Source: Aquimarina longa SW024
GTDB lineage: Bacteria; Bacteroidota; Bacteroidia; Flavobacteriales; Flavobacteriaceae
DNA: 64,000 nt
Direction: 5' to 3'
Assembly (NCBI RefSeq): GCF_001401755.1
Contig: NZ_KQ474099.1
Span: 773,171-837,170 of the forward strand
The notes under the pieces were generated by a model. The model saw only the letters and a list, made by a program, of their open reading frames with translations, searched no databases and was not told the DNA's origin. Positions 43,762-53,124 of the stretch are shown piece by piece (the first letter of the stretch is position 1; each line of letters opens with the position of its first letter). A program made the translations under genes and the position numbers.

Positions 43762-44491
43762 AACTTTTCACTGCTTTACTGTTTACTGCAAATAATTCTA
43801 CATGTTCATCCTCATCATTTTCTAACTCTACTTTCATGTAGTAGCCACGTACACTACCAGACTCTACTCTAGAGTTCTTTTTAGAGAAGCAAAAACATCT
43901 TTCAATAGGAGTCATTATAGACGAGGAATCAAGAGATAAGGTTGTAGCTGTTTTAAAGTTAATTTCTCCTATTAACTCAGCGTTATCGTTGATGATTTGA
44001 TAAAGACCATCTCCAATGTTTATACTACCATCTATATGTGAAAATGTCGCAATATTATTAGTGTAGTCTATGAGTTTACCAATTCCAGTTACAGATATTC
44101 CCGTTAAATCTTCATTGTTTTCAGACCTACGAGTATAGGCAAACCACCTGCTTTCTTTTTTCTGAAATTCGTTTGATAAGATAGTACTGTTTGTATAGTT
44201 GGTTTCCAAAGCGATATTCCAAGCTTGGTTTGACTCTAGAAATATCGTTTTGAATATCTTATCATCACTAGGAAAATCATTAAAAACCACACAAATTGTT
44301 GATGGTGATTTCTGGTCATAAAATGTATTTCGTTCACCTATATGGTGTTCGTATAGATCACCATTTTTAAATGAAAAAAAATTATTATTCATCCCAATCA
44401 TTATATCAGGGATATACGAAAAAAACGATGTCCATCCTTTAATTTCGGGACTGTCATCAAAGGCTACTGTTCTGTTTATATTTTGTTTCAT
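43754..44491 (-). CDS. tail muzzle-domain protein (detached)
   Basis: 245 residues. The N-terminal part, IKGWTSFFSYIPDIMIGMNN, then FFSFKNGDLYEHHIGERNTF and PSDDKIFKTIFLESNQAW, resembles a segment that in many crAss-like muzzle or stabilisation proteins sits inside one long chain. Here it is its own gene, 61 bp after the 1584-residue gene. It probably joins that protein in the tail tip. The C-terminal 100 residues are beta-rich. Assignment is by recalled pattern and would need a profile search. Confidence 0.6.
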   Translation of the reverse strand: MKQNINRTVAFDDSPEIKGWTSFFSYIPDIMIGMNNNFFSFKNGDLYEHHIGERNTFYDQKSPSTICVVFNDFPSDDKIFKTIFLESNQAWNIALETNYTNSTILSNEFQKKESRWFAYTRRSENNEDLTGISVTGIGKLIDYTNNIATFSHIDGSINIGDGLYQIINDNAELIGEINFKTATTLSLDSSSIMTPIERCFCFSKKNSRVESGSVRGYYMKVELENDEDEHVELFAVNSKAVKSYV

Positions 44492-44552
44492 TTATATAAT
44501 ATTATTTAGATACGATTTCTTGATCTTCTCGCTTAATATCATTATCTAATTT

Positions 44553-47500
44553 TTATTGTACCCCCGTATTTGGACAAATACCTGAGATATTCCAAGCAGT
44601 TCCACCAACAAAACCAATTACAATTAATTTTACAGTAGTTGGAGTTGATACAGTTTTGTTAAACAGTAAAGTTCCTTTACCAAACTTTGGTTCGGAAATA
44701 GAACCGTTTGCAATATCTTCTGGATTAACTGTAATAATCCGTTTTTTTAACGTATTTATAAAAGAGTTACCATTGTATTCATAAACATCTAATGACTTTG
44801 AACCACTTAGATCTGGATATCCTGAATTTATCAAACTATTACCTACATATTTACTATCAGCAACAATAACACCATCGTATTCTAGCATAAATCTATCAGG
44901 AATACTAAACGCATCGTATGAAATACCTGCTTCTCCTATATCTGTTCCTAAACTTATAGTAACTTCATACACACCAATAGTTCCATTAGCAGCTAACCCA
45001 TCCTGACAAGGAACACCTATTGCCAAGTAGACAGTAGCATTATTACTATATTCTTTTCCATCAAAAACCCTATAGATAAACTCATCATCAAAATTATTTG
45101 AGCCATCATGAGTATAGGTAACAGTACCATTTGGATTTACTATAACAGAACCATGTATAGGTTGACTAAAAATCTCAACACTTAGAGGGTCATTATCCTC
45201 ATCATAATCATTTAACCGCAGATCAGCAGTAATCGAAGATCCTCTATTACAATTTAGATTATCTGTAATAGCTACGGGTGGAGTATTCTTTTTTATATAA
45301 TCCCAAATTAGATAAAGGTATTTCTCATTATTAGTTTTTTTAAGATTAAATACTCCTACATTAAGAACATCTCCTGTTATATATTCAGTCTTAGCAATAT
45401 TTAGCCATGTTGCTTTATCAATAATCTGATGATAATTATCTTTTGATATTAACGTGTTTGAAATATAATAGCCTAATCTATCATCTTGTTCAAAACTACC
45501 TGTATTTGTATACCCTTTAAAGGATTCTATTCTTACGATACTGTTTTTAGGTGCAAAAAAAGAATCTCCTTCAGTACCATTAAGCACCTCATATAGATTT
45601 AATTCTTGACCAGTAAAGCGGGTTTCGTAGTTTTTATAATTACTTACATAAGTATTTGTAAACCACTTGAAACGATTTCTAATTGTTTTCCCTTTGTCGG
45701 TTGAGTCTGCTACTACAATAGGAATAATTGTTATTTCTTCCCCTATGGGACAGATTCCTGATATACGAATAGAAGCACAGTCTTTTGGCACAGAAATTTT
45801 TATTCTCGCTGTTTTTGAGATAGGAGTATTTTTATCAAATAGTAATTGACCATCACCCTCTATAGCCCCAGTAGTAAATATTTGCCCATTCCATTTTAGT
45901 TCAATAATTGCAGGTGCACCTTCTATTTTATAACTAAAACCTGCTTCACCAATTACAAATCCATAATCAAATTTAAAAGAAGTTTCACCTTCTAATTCTA
46001 ATTTTAGATATACTTTAGAACAATCTAGAATAACGTTTGGGTTAAAAATAGAAACCCCCTCAGATCCTAATACATAGGCATCAAAATAGGGATCAAAAGC
46101 ACCTACCTTTTTTTGCTCCAGACTATTTTTAAATAAATCCTTAAACCATGTACGCATTCCATAACCAGATATTTCTGTAATACCGTCTATACCCAAGCGC
46201 AATACATATCCTCGTTTAGCATCGGTAAAATATATATGATTACCATGAGAAGAAAAGCTTTCAGGATTTCTACTGATACCATATTCTCCTGCATATGCAA
46301 TGTGCTGTCCTAACACATTTTCTATTGACGATATGTTAGATGTTCCATCCGCATTATACAATACGTCTTTACCATAGAGAACTTTATGTACTTTGTCTTC
46401 CTGAAAAACAACAAGATTCGTATCCTTGGCATAAATCTTTTGAACGGTCCCGTACTTTTTATCTAAATCATCTTTATAATTTGCTTTAGCAAGATTAAAA
46501 ACATTTAATCCATTTATAGTACTAGATTCTACATATGGATCGCTATACGTAAAATCCGCAAATCGCCTAACCGATTTGTATTTTTCAATTGATGTAGAAG
46601 TTGGTCTAAGGTCAAAATTCAAAAAATTACCAGCAACAGTATCTTTTATTTTATAACTTTCAGCTCCATTGCCTTGCACATAGCAGTTAAAAATATCTAA
46701 TTCTATAATTGCAGGTAGAGATGTATTGATAAATTGATTTTGTATATTTCCTAAATGATTTCCATTAACAACATCAAAAATTTGTGATGTTTCATAGAAG
46801 ATATTAGTATCTATTTCTGTTGCTTTTGTTTCAAAAATCACTGTTCCTTCTGTAGCAATCACTTCAAACGATAAGTTAGAAGTTATTTTTCGAGAAGCTG
46901 TACCGTCACGATGCGACCATATATAAAAACGTTCACCATTTTTGGTAAATCCATAACCAATTCCCTTATCTCCTCTACAATATTTTTCACCAAATGCCCC
47001 TAAGTCATCAACTTCATTATCAAACCATTCTTGGATGCTATTATATGGACTACTTACTCTAAAGGTTTTATCATATTCTACACGATATGCAATACTCCCT
47101 CTGGCTTCAAATGATAATTTTATTTGCACAATACTCCCTGCCCCTAGTTTATAAGATTTAAAAACTCCATTTATAATCTCCCCAAATATCGGATTTGTGT
47201 GAGTTCGCACAGGATAACGAAGATGACTCCCCCCTTCAAAAGTTCTACTAGTAGAGTCATTAAAATTCATATCAAACCCTTTTGGCTTAATTTTCATGTA
47301 AACCCCACTTTCTTCAACTATCTGATCTCCATCAACATTTTCATTACTCTCTATAAAATCTTTGTCCTTTGTGGCAACTTCTAAAACAGGAACTTCAATA
47401 GTGTTTTCAAGAACTCCATTCAGATCAGATTTTACGATAAGAATACTACCGTCTTTAACCTTATCTTTATTTGCTCCTTCTAATTTCACCCATCTGAAAA

Positions 47501-49307
47501 GACCATCCTCATAAAAAAGATTACAATAGATAGTTTCATAGTTGAGTTTATTTTGTTTGATTGTAAAAACATAATTTTTTGCCCAATAAGGGGGTTTATG
47601 ATTTATGTAAACATTAATTTTATTTTGTTGCACACTATATTTTAGTGGAATAAAAAGGGTGTTATTTGCACAAGTAAGAACAGTACTCGAACGTGCATCA
47701 CTATCTTTATAGATTAGTCCTACCTCATAATCACGTTCTGTTTTTAGACTTGTAGCCACAGCAGTAGCATTATATTGTACTGTTGTAGTGTTGCTTTTCC
47801 AACTCCATTCCGATATATGATTAGTAAACTGCTGATCATCTGATAATGTGGGAGTAAGATCTTCTCGATAAGTAATTGTTGGGGCTAAAATATTTATTAC
47901 AGACGATACATATCCATCAATTTTAAAACCAATTGTCTCTAGTATTTCGTGATTACTAGGTACATTTGCCTCATAAATAGAAAAAAAAGCATTGGACATA
48001 ACGATTTCTACAAATTTTTTAAAATCACTATCTTCTACTAATGTTTTTATAGTACTATAATTCTGATTTAAAATGAAAACAGCGTCAGATTTAGCCTTTC
48101 CATCTATAAATGTTCCTTCAAGATCGAACGCAATAGTAATTTTACTATTTTTAAGAAGAGGAACAGATGATAAATTTATTGATAGCTTTTTGCCTTTAAC
48201 TACTAAAGTCAATTTTTTACCTGCTATGCTTTTTGTCTTTAATGACAAACTATAATCGATTGCTAAATTTGATCCAAATTGATCAATTAAATCATAGCCT
48301 TCAAGATAATTACTATACACCAGACGATTTCCGACTAATTCTTGACATTTAGCAAGTAAAGGAACATTATCAAAAGTTCTATAAATTTCTTCTTTTGGGA
48401 GAGTCGTGTATTTTTTACTATTGGAAAATAAAAAATTATGTATCGAATTGTCATTCCATCCTAATTCTTTTTTATTAAAACTTTCAATTATATGAACATT
48501 TATACTGTTCGTTTCTTTAAATACGATCTGAATATCCGTTACGTGTTTACTTCCGGTATCAAAATTAATTCTAACCGCATTAAAAGCATTGAGCATACCA
48601 TTATTCTTCATAGTTTGATAATCCAAATCAAAAGGTTTGGGAGCAAAAGCGACTATAGAGAAAGGTGATAAAGCACTATATTCATTATCTAAATACTTAT
48701 ATCTATATGCAAATGAAAGATACTTATCCTCTAAATTATTTTCAATTGATGTAGAGGTATAGGTAAGATCTATTTTTATAGCATAAATAGGCGGTCTTTT
48801 GATGACAGATAAATCTTGTTCCGAAAAATTATCTACTCCATAGTTTTTTGCTCTTTCGATGTTAATTATTCGTGGAGGATTATAATTATCTGTCCAAGCT
48901 AATAGGTCGTATTTGAAGTTTCCAGTGAATATTTTATTTACTCCAATGATTAAATGTTCTTTATCAAAATTAAGTACACCGTCTGGACGAGTAGATTCAA
49001 GTACGATGTTTAGATTACTATTGAAGTAATCATATTCTAAAACTAAGTCTTTAGTATGGCTAGTAACAAAATAATACAGTTTATTACTTGATGAATCAGC
49101 AAAAACACCTATTGTTCGAGCATCTTCTAATTTCAGATTTGTTAGTCTCACGTTGCCTTTTACGCTTTTACCAACCCCCATATCATTACCTTCTTTTCGG
49201 GATATACGTATGTTCTCAGCATCATAATATTGACCATTTGGCAATAGACGTTCATCAACATCTTTGGTCATTTTACCTTGCGTTAATGTTCTTTTCTGTG
49301 CGTCCAT
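44553..49307 (-). CDS. tail muzzle / stabilisation protein, crAss-like, with added C-terminal domains
   Basis: 1584 residues. The N-terminus (GKMTKDVDERLLPNGQYYDA, ENIRISRKEGNDMGVGKSVK) is the typical opening of crAss-like muzzle proteins that close the portal-tail channel. Beta-rich sequence follows. Residues about 1112-1186 and 1455-1581 are two copies of one domain (IGEAGFSY / IGEAGISY to ISGICP). Between them, at about 1343-1429, lies a cadherin-like module (LNDYDEDNDPLSVEIFSQPI, HGSVIVNPNGTVTYTHDG). These additions may bind receptor glycans or proteins, which is inference. The start overlaps the previous gene's end by one base. Confidence 0.8.
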   Translation of the reverse strand: MDAQKRTLTQGKMTKDVDERLLPNGQYYDAENIRISRKEGNDMGVGKSVKGNVRLTNLKLEDARTIGVFADSSSNKLYYFVTSHTKDLVLEYDYFNSNLNIVLESTRPDGVLNFDKEHLIIGVNKIFTGNFKYDLLAWTDNYNPPRIINIERAKNYGVDNFSEQDLSVIKRPPIYAIKIDLTYTSTSIENNLEDKYLSFAYRYKYLDNEYSALSPFSIVAFAPKPFDLDYQTMKNNGMLNAFNAVRINFDTGSKHVTDIQIVFKETNSINVHIIESFNKKELGWNDNSIHNFLFSNSKKYTTLPKEEIYRTFDNVPLLAKCQELVGNRLVYSNYLEGYDLIDQFGSNLAIDYSLSLKTKSIAGKKLTLVVKGKKLSINLSSVPLLKNSKITIAFDLEGTFIDGKAKSDAVFILNQNYSTIKTLVEDSDFKKFVEIVMSNAFFSIYEANVPSNHEILETIGFKIDGYVSSVINILAPTITYREDLTPTLSDDQQFTNHISEWSWKSNTTTVQYNATAVATSLKTERDYEVGLIYKDSDARSSTVLTCANNTLFIPLKYSVQQNKINVYINHKPPYWAKNYVFTIKQNKLNYETIYCNLFYEDGLFRWVKLEGANKDKVKDGSILIVKSDLNGVLENTIEVPVLEVATKDKDFIESNENVDGDQIVEESGVYMKIKPKGFDMNFNDSTSRTFEGGSHLRYPVRTHTNPIFGEIINGVFKSYKLGAGSIVQIKLSFEARGSIAYRVEYDKTFRVSSPYNSIQEWFDNEVDDLGAFGEKYCRGDKGIGYGFTKNGERFYIWSHRDGTASRKITSNLSFEVIATEGTVIFETKATEIDTNIFYETSQIFDVVNGNHLGNIQNQFINTSLPAIIELDIFNCYVQGNGAESYKIKDTVAGNFLNFDLRPTSTSIEKYKSVRRFADFTYSDPYVESSTINGLNVFNLAKANYKDDLDKKYGTVQKIYAKDTNLVVFQEDKVHKVLYGKDVLYNADGTSNISSIENVLGQHIAYAGEYGISRNPESFSSHGNHIYFTDAKRGYVLRLGIDGITEISGYGMRTWFKDLFKNSLEQKKVGAFDPYFDAYVLGSEGVSIFNPNVILDCSKVYLKLELEGETSFKFDYGFVIGEAGFSYKIEGAPAIIELKWNGQIFTTGAIEGDGQLLFDKNTPISKTARIKISVPKDCASIRISGICPIGEEITIIPIVVADSTDKGKTIRNRFKWFTNTYVSNYKNYETRFTGQELNLYEVLNGTEGDSFFAPKNSIVRIESFKGYTNTGSFEQDDRLGYYISNTLISKDNYHQIIDKATWLNIAKTEYITGDVLNVGVFNLKKTNNEKYLYLIWDYIKKNTPPVAITDNLNCNRGSSITADLRLNDYDEDNDPLSVEIFSQPIHGSVIVNPNGTVTYTHDGSNNFDDEFIYRVFDGKEYSNNATVYLAIGVPCQDGLAANGTIGVYEVTISLGTDIGEAGISYDAFSIPDRFMLEYDGVIVADSKYVGNSLINSGYPDLSGSKSLDVYEYNGNSFINTLKKRIITVNPEDIANGSISEPKFGKGTLLFNKTVSTPTTVKLIVIGFVGGTAWNISGICPNTGVQ

Positions 49308-50161
49308 TAAAATTTATTAGGTTTAAACACACTTCGCATTGCTTTGGCAATTCTATGAGAATTGATATCTTTTAGTAAGATTGCTGCTTTGTGTTTTGCT
49401 GTTTTATACTTTTTATTAGCACGTTGTTTTTCTCGTTCGGGAACATTTCTTCTTCTTTCAATAGCTCTAAGATATATGTAATGTTCAAGTGCATTTTTAA
49501 GGTGTTTATGTACACTTATTTTATCGCCATCTATATTCTTTTGTTGTAGCCCATCAGAAATATATCGTAATACAATATTTTTTCCTCTAAGATTACTACT
49601 AAAGCCTATTACTCCACGTTTTTTATCAATAAGAAACTCCCCATGTTTTGATAATTTAGAAGTATCAATATTACTTTGTTTAGAATAGTTGTAAAAATTC
49701 CCTGCAAATTCATAACGAGTATAAAGTTTGTTATAGATATTATTGCCATCTAGTTCTATTTCATCACCCTCACTATCAAATACAATTGCATACTTATGAT
49801 CTTGTAAGTATGTAGGGGATGAGTTGATACTACTGTTATAATCCAATAAGTATAATTTACAATCTTCTCCTATAACAAACACCTCTGTGTAGTCTACATA
49901 ATCCTGTGGTAAAATCATTTGAAGATCATCACCTATCGAAAGCTCTAAACCGAGTGTATCACCATTTCCACTAAAATTCATTTCACGCACTCCATCAACA
50001 GCATACTTAATAAAAAGATGCCTTGGTATACCTTTTAAGTAGCTATCATTATCACTCTCAGCTTCAATAGATATAGAATCGATAACTTGCGATATTGGGA
50101 TATACTGATAATTCCCATGATTCTCTTTATTTGTATAATATTCTTCTGCTGTTTGTGGCAT
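49307..50161 (-). CDS. head-tail ring/connector protein, crAss-like
   Basis: 284 residues. The order of motifs (an N-terminal ISQVIDSISIEAESDNDSYL, LQMILPQDYVDYTEVFVI, GVIGFSS and IVLRYISDGL near the C-terminus) matches ring proteins below the portal in crAss-like phages. The basic C-terminal helix (RRRNVPEREKQRANKKYKTA) may contact DNA or the portal. It follows the other ring-type gene by 3 bp and precedes the muzzle gene. Confidence 0.7.
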   Translation of the reverse strand: MPQTAEEYYTNKENHGNYQYIPISQVIDSISIEAESDNDSYLKGIPRHLFIKYAVDGVREMNFSGNGDTLGLELSIGDDLQMILPQDYVDYTEVFVIGEDCKLYLLDYNSSINSSPTYLQDHKYAIVFDSEGDEIELDGNNIYNKLYTRYEFAGNFYNYSKQSNIDTSKLSKHGEFLIDKKRGVIGFSSNLRGKNIVLRYISDGLQQKNIDGDKISVHKHLKNALEHYIYLRAIERRRNVPEREKQRANKKYKTAKHKAAILLKDINSHRIAKAMRSVFKPNKF

Positions 50162-50164
50162 TTA

Positions 50165-50869
50165 TTATGATGTTATTTCATGTTTAAACTGTTTACTTTC
50201 TTCTGCGAGCATATAGTTTGTCAACTCTTGTTCTTTTAGATTGATTCCCATTTTTAATAACACTCGTCTAACTAAATTACTTTCCTCACTTACATGCATA
50301 TCTACATCTTGAAAATCGTCTGCATCAGGGTTAAAAAGCTCTACCCCATTAAAAACTTTATAAGTCCAATTTGGGGGCAAGGGATTTCGTAAATACCAAA
50401 TATTAATTGGCTCATTAGTCTTAGGTAATAGTTGCAATTGTTGATTATGTTCTAATAGATATACGGGATATTCATCATCAATACAGATATCTGTATATTT
50501 TCTAAGTAATAAAAACTGACGGCTATTTACCATTGGCTCTATTTCATTTCCTTGGTAGAAAATTGCGTCTAGATACCTAAGATTATTAGGTAGTATATAA
50601 ATTGGATTGTCAGGATCGGCAGGCTCAATCTTTCTTTTTGTAAGATAATACTTGATTTTTTCTCTATAACATTCGGGTAAATCAGCAAACCCATTATTTA
50701 TTAGTCCTCTATTTTTGCGAGTGATAGCTCTATTTAGCTCAAAAAAATACTCTTCGTAAATTTCTATAATAGCATTATATAAAGCTAGATTAAACTCTTG
50801 TGGTACTACATTTCCTCTTAATGGATTATTTGAGATAAATAATACAAGTTTATAAATTCTGTTAATCAT
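50165..50869 (-). CDS. head-tail ring/stabilisation protein, crAss-like
   Basis: 234 residues from the ATG at 50869; a TTG eight codons earlier is possible but starts inside a hairpin region. LFISNNPLRGNVVPQEFNLA near the N-terminus, followed by helical sequence and NIWYLRNPLPPNWTYKV, fits the stabilisation or ring proteins of crAss-like phages, which attach below the portal. The C-terminal helix (LLKMGINLKEQELTNYMLAE) is also usual. Adjacent ring gene supports the call. Confidence 0.7.
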   Translation of the reverse strand: MINRIYKLVLFISNNPLRGNVVPQEFNLALYNAIIEIYEEYFFELNRAITRKNRGLINNGFADLPECYREKIKYYLTKRKIEPADPDNPIYILPNNLRYLDAIFYQGNEIEPMVNSRQFLLLRKYTDICIDDEYPVYLLEHNQQLQLLPKTNEPINIWYLRNPLPPNWTYKVFNGVELFNPDADDFQDVDMHVSEESNLVRRVLLKMGINLKEQELTNYMLAEESKQFKHEITS

Positions 50870-50892
50870 ATAAGAAATTAGGGAGGTTAACA

Positions 50893-50919
50893 ACCCCCCT
50901 TACTAATGTAAGAGGGGGT
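50893..50919. repeat. GC-rich hairpin between capsid-region genes
   Basis: ACCCCCCTTAC and GTAAGAGGGGGT flank a TAAT loop. The C/G runs contrast with the AT-rich surroundings and recall the host hairpins at 10855-10951. The right part overlaps GGTTAAC-AACC symmetry just before the ring gene start. Confidence 0.6.
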
Positions 50920-50963
50920 CAGGGAAAAACAAACAACCGAACAGGAACAAATCAGTCATTATA

Positions 50964-51737
50964 TTATCTTTTTTTAGAAACTGTTTTTTTAGTAGTCAAG
51001 CTTTTATCTCTTTCACTAGACAAGGCATTTACACGTTTTTGAAGTTCTGCCAATGTTCCCTCGCTTTTAGGTTCAAATAAAAATTCTGCCATTATGGATG
51101 AAGGTTTTTGACCCAAAGGAAGTGCTACTATTACCTCTTTATTATCACTCCAAATAATCTGTGTTTTTTGGGTATTCAAAGCAATAATATTTTTACTCAA
51201 AGCTAAAGCTATCAGATACTTTGTTGTAGTTTGTGGATCAGCGATAGCTTTCAGAACCTTTTCTGGGTCTTTCTGTGCTTCTTGGTAACATCTAAGTTCT
51301 TTTTGAGCAGGTGTCAAGTGCAGGGTAACTTCGTCTTTTCGGCTTAATGATTCTACCAAAGCATCATAGTTATCTAATTTTAATAATTCATCTTTTACCT
51401 CATCTTGTTTTTTAATGCTCGCTAAATCTCGTATCGCATCTGCTTCTGGATCATCAAGCTTAAATTTAAGGTTAAAATCAGGATGGGTTTCTAAATAATC
51501 TATAAGCAATTTATTTTGGGGATTTACAAGGAAACTACCATCCTCAAACCAGATTTGTTTTGCATTGATCTGAATATTTATATCATAATCATCACGCCAG
51601 ATAGAATGCCCTCCCTCTACATAGATAATTTCTCTTAGTCCTTTTCCTTCTCTATTTACTAATGACTTAGAACGCAATTGCCAACTTACAGGGGTATAGT
51701 TATTTTTTAATATGTATAGTCTTATTTTTCCTATCAT
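50964..51737 (-). CDS. capsid-region protein, unknown
   Basis: 257 residues between capsid and ring genes. N-terminal beta-rich part (IGKIRLYILKNNYTPVSWQL), middle helical region with DNYDALVESLSRKDEVTLHL, and a C-terminal coiled coil (GTLAELQKRVNALSSERDKS) with a basic end. The position would suit a head completion or head-fibre protein. I do not recognise it. Confidence 0.6.
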   Translation of the reverse strand: MIGKIRLYILKNNYTPVSWQLRSKSLVNREGKGLREIIYVEGGHSIWRDDYDINIQINAKQIWFEDGSFLVNPQNKLLIDYLETHPDFNLKFKLDDPEADAIRDLASIKKQDEVKDELLKLDNYDALVESLSRKDEVTLHLTPAQKELRCYQEAQKDPEKVLKAIADPQTTTKYLIALALSKNIIALNTQKTQIIWSDNKEVIVALPLGQKPSSIMAEFLFEPKSEGTLAELQKRVNALSSERDKSLTTKKTVSKKR

Positions 51738-51757
51738 TATACGATGTTATTTTAATA

Positions 51758-51785
51758 AAAGGAGTGAAAAGTTTTTCACTCCTTT
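51758..51785 (-). terminator. stem-loop after the major capsid gene
   Basis: AAAGGAGTGAAA and TTTCACTCCTTT form a perfect 12-bp stem around AGTT, just after the capsid stop at 51790. On the minus strand it is followed by TTTATTAAAAT. It probably reduces read-through so that capsid protein is made in excess. Confidence 0.7.
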
Positions 51786-51789
51786 ATGT

Positions 51790-53118
51790 TTATGATCTTT
51801 TAACTACTACATATTCATTAGCACCGATTACTTGGTTTGTTTGCTCAGAAATATATTGAATTTCCATTTTATCCTCACGAATTTCAGTACCCTGTAATCC
51901 AAATATTTTCGTCCTCATATACCTATTTACATCACCTTGTTTACGGTATCTAATACAGATATATGGGCTAGAAGATTTAGCCCCTGTTTCAGTAGTTATT
52001 TGCTTTTCACCCGCAGGAATAAATAGTGAAGCAATATTAGTTTGTAAGAAATTTTCACTGCCCATTAATGTAGGATCGTTTAACAATTTCCAATCGGTCA
52101 GATGAAAAGTAATACCATTACGTGTAAAAGATTCAAAATCTAGATGTAGTGCTAGTTTTTTGTTGTTCTGAAAAACACCATAATTTGCACCACTATCAGC
52201 ATATTTGTTAATCTTTCCTAACATATTGCTATACTTAATTCTTTGAGTTTGATCTGCCCAAGAGGTGTACGAGGTACAGTTCCCTTGTCTTCTGATTCGT
52301 TTCGTAATCTCATCAAATTCATCAAGAGTTTCTATATAACCATTACCTACATTACCACGATTTTCTACAGTTGATAGGACACCATTCATACCTGCATATC
52401 CAGCAGCTTCGGCAGCAGATCCAGTTTCCGCTCTTTTACTAAAAATATGTGTTAATTCCATCTTATTTTGGAACTTGATTCTATTGCGTTCCATTTCGTA
52501 AGAAAACCAACGATCTTCCCCTTGTGGGGTTTTTAGCCATGTAGCATGAGCAAGGTCACTTTCCGCAACAGAATAAAACTCTTTTATAATATGAGAATAA
52601 TTTTTATAGAAAACAGGTTTATGTTCAAAACCTTCTGTAAAACCTGAGTCCGCTTTATTAAACTCACTAGAGAAAATAGAAACGGTGACTGCCCTTGTAA
52701 ATCCAAAATCTCCCACGGCTCTATTTGCAACTACAAATTCTGTAGAACTGCTTACGGTAGTAATCACACCCTGAGCTTCTATTGTACCATCTGATGCTAA
52801 GATAACATCACCTACACGAGCATTTGCCTTTTCTCCTGCATTGGTGGTAAATATATCACCAGATACAGTTACACCTCTTAGAATATTCATTAATCGGTCT
52901 TGTTCGGCATGAACAACTTGATCGCTGTTATATGGTTTTTCTGCGCCTACAACTTTACAAAAACCAGTAATCAATCCATTTCCGTATCTTGGGTGTAACC
53001 CTAGCATTTTATCAGGTTCAAACTGAGTCGCATAATCATACTCAGAAATGTAGTTGTAAGATGTTCTAATATTTCCCGATGCTTGGTTGGAAACATTAGG
53101 TGTTTGTGCTAAATTCAT
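51790..53118 (-). CDS. major capsid protein (HK97 fold, crAss-like)
   Basis: 442 residues. Position after a scaffold candidate and the portal, and motifs such as HPRYGNGLITGFCKVVGAEK, GFEHKPVFYKNYSHIIKEFY and ERNRIKFQNKMELTHIF, fit the capsid proteins of crAss-like phages. A loop region at about 95-150 (GDVILASDGTIEAQGVITTV) could be an inserted domain. It has its own upstream promoter region (shared with the scaffold gene) and a stem-loop directly after the stop. Confidence 0.85.
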   Translation of the reverse strand: MNLAQTPNVSNQASGNIRTSYNYISEYDYATQFEPDKMLGLHPRYGNGLITGFCKVVGAEKPYNSDQVVHAEQDRLMNILRGVTVSGDIFTTNAGEKANARVGDVILASDGTIEAQGVITTVSSSTEFVVANRAVGDFGFTRAVTVSIFSSEFNKADSGFTEGFEHKPVFYKNYSHIIKEFYSVAESDLAHATWLKTPQGEDRWFSYEMERNRIKFQNKMELTHIFSKRAETGSAAEAAGYAGMNGVLSTVENRGNVGNGYIETLDEFDEITKRIRRQGNCTSYTSWADQTQRIKYSNMLGKINKYADSGANYGVFQNNKKLALHLDFESFTRNGITFHLTDWKLLNDPTLMGSENFLQTNIASLFIPAGEKQITTETGAKSSSPYICIRYRKQGDVNRYMRTKIFGLQGTEIREDKMEIQYISEQTNQVIGANEYVVVKRS

Positions 53119-53124
53119 TATGAT

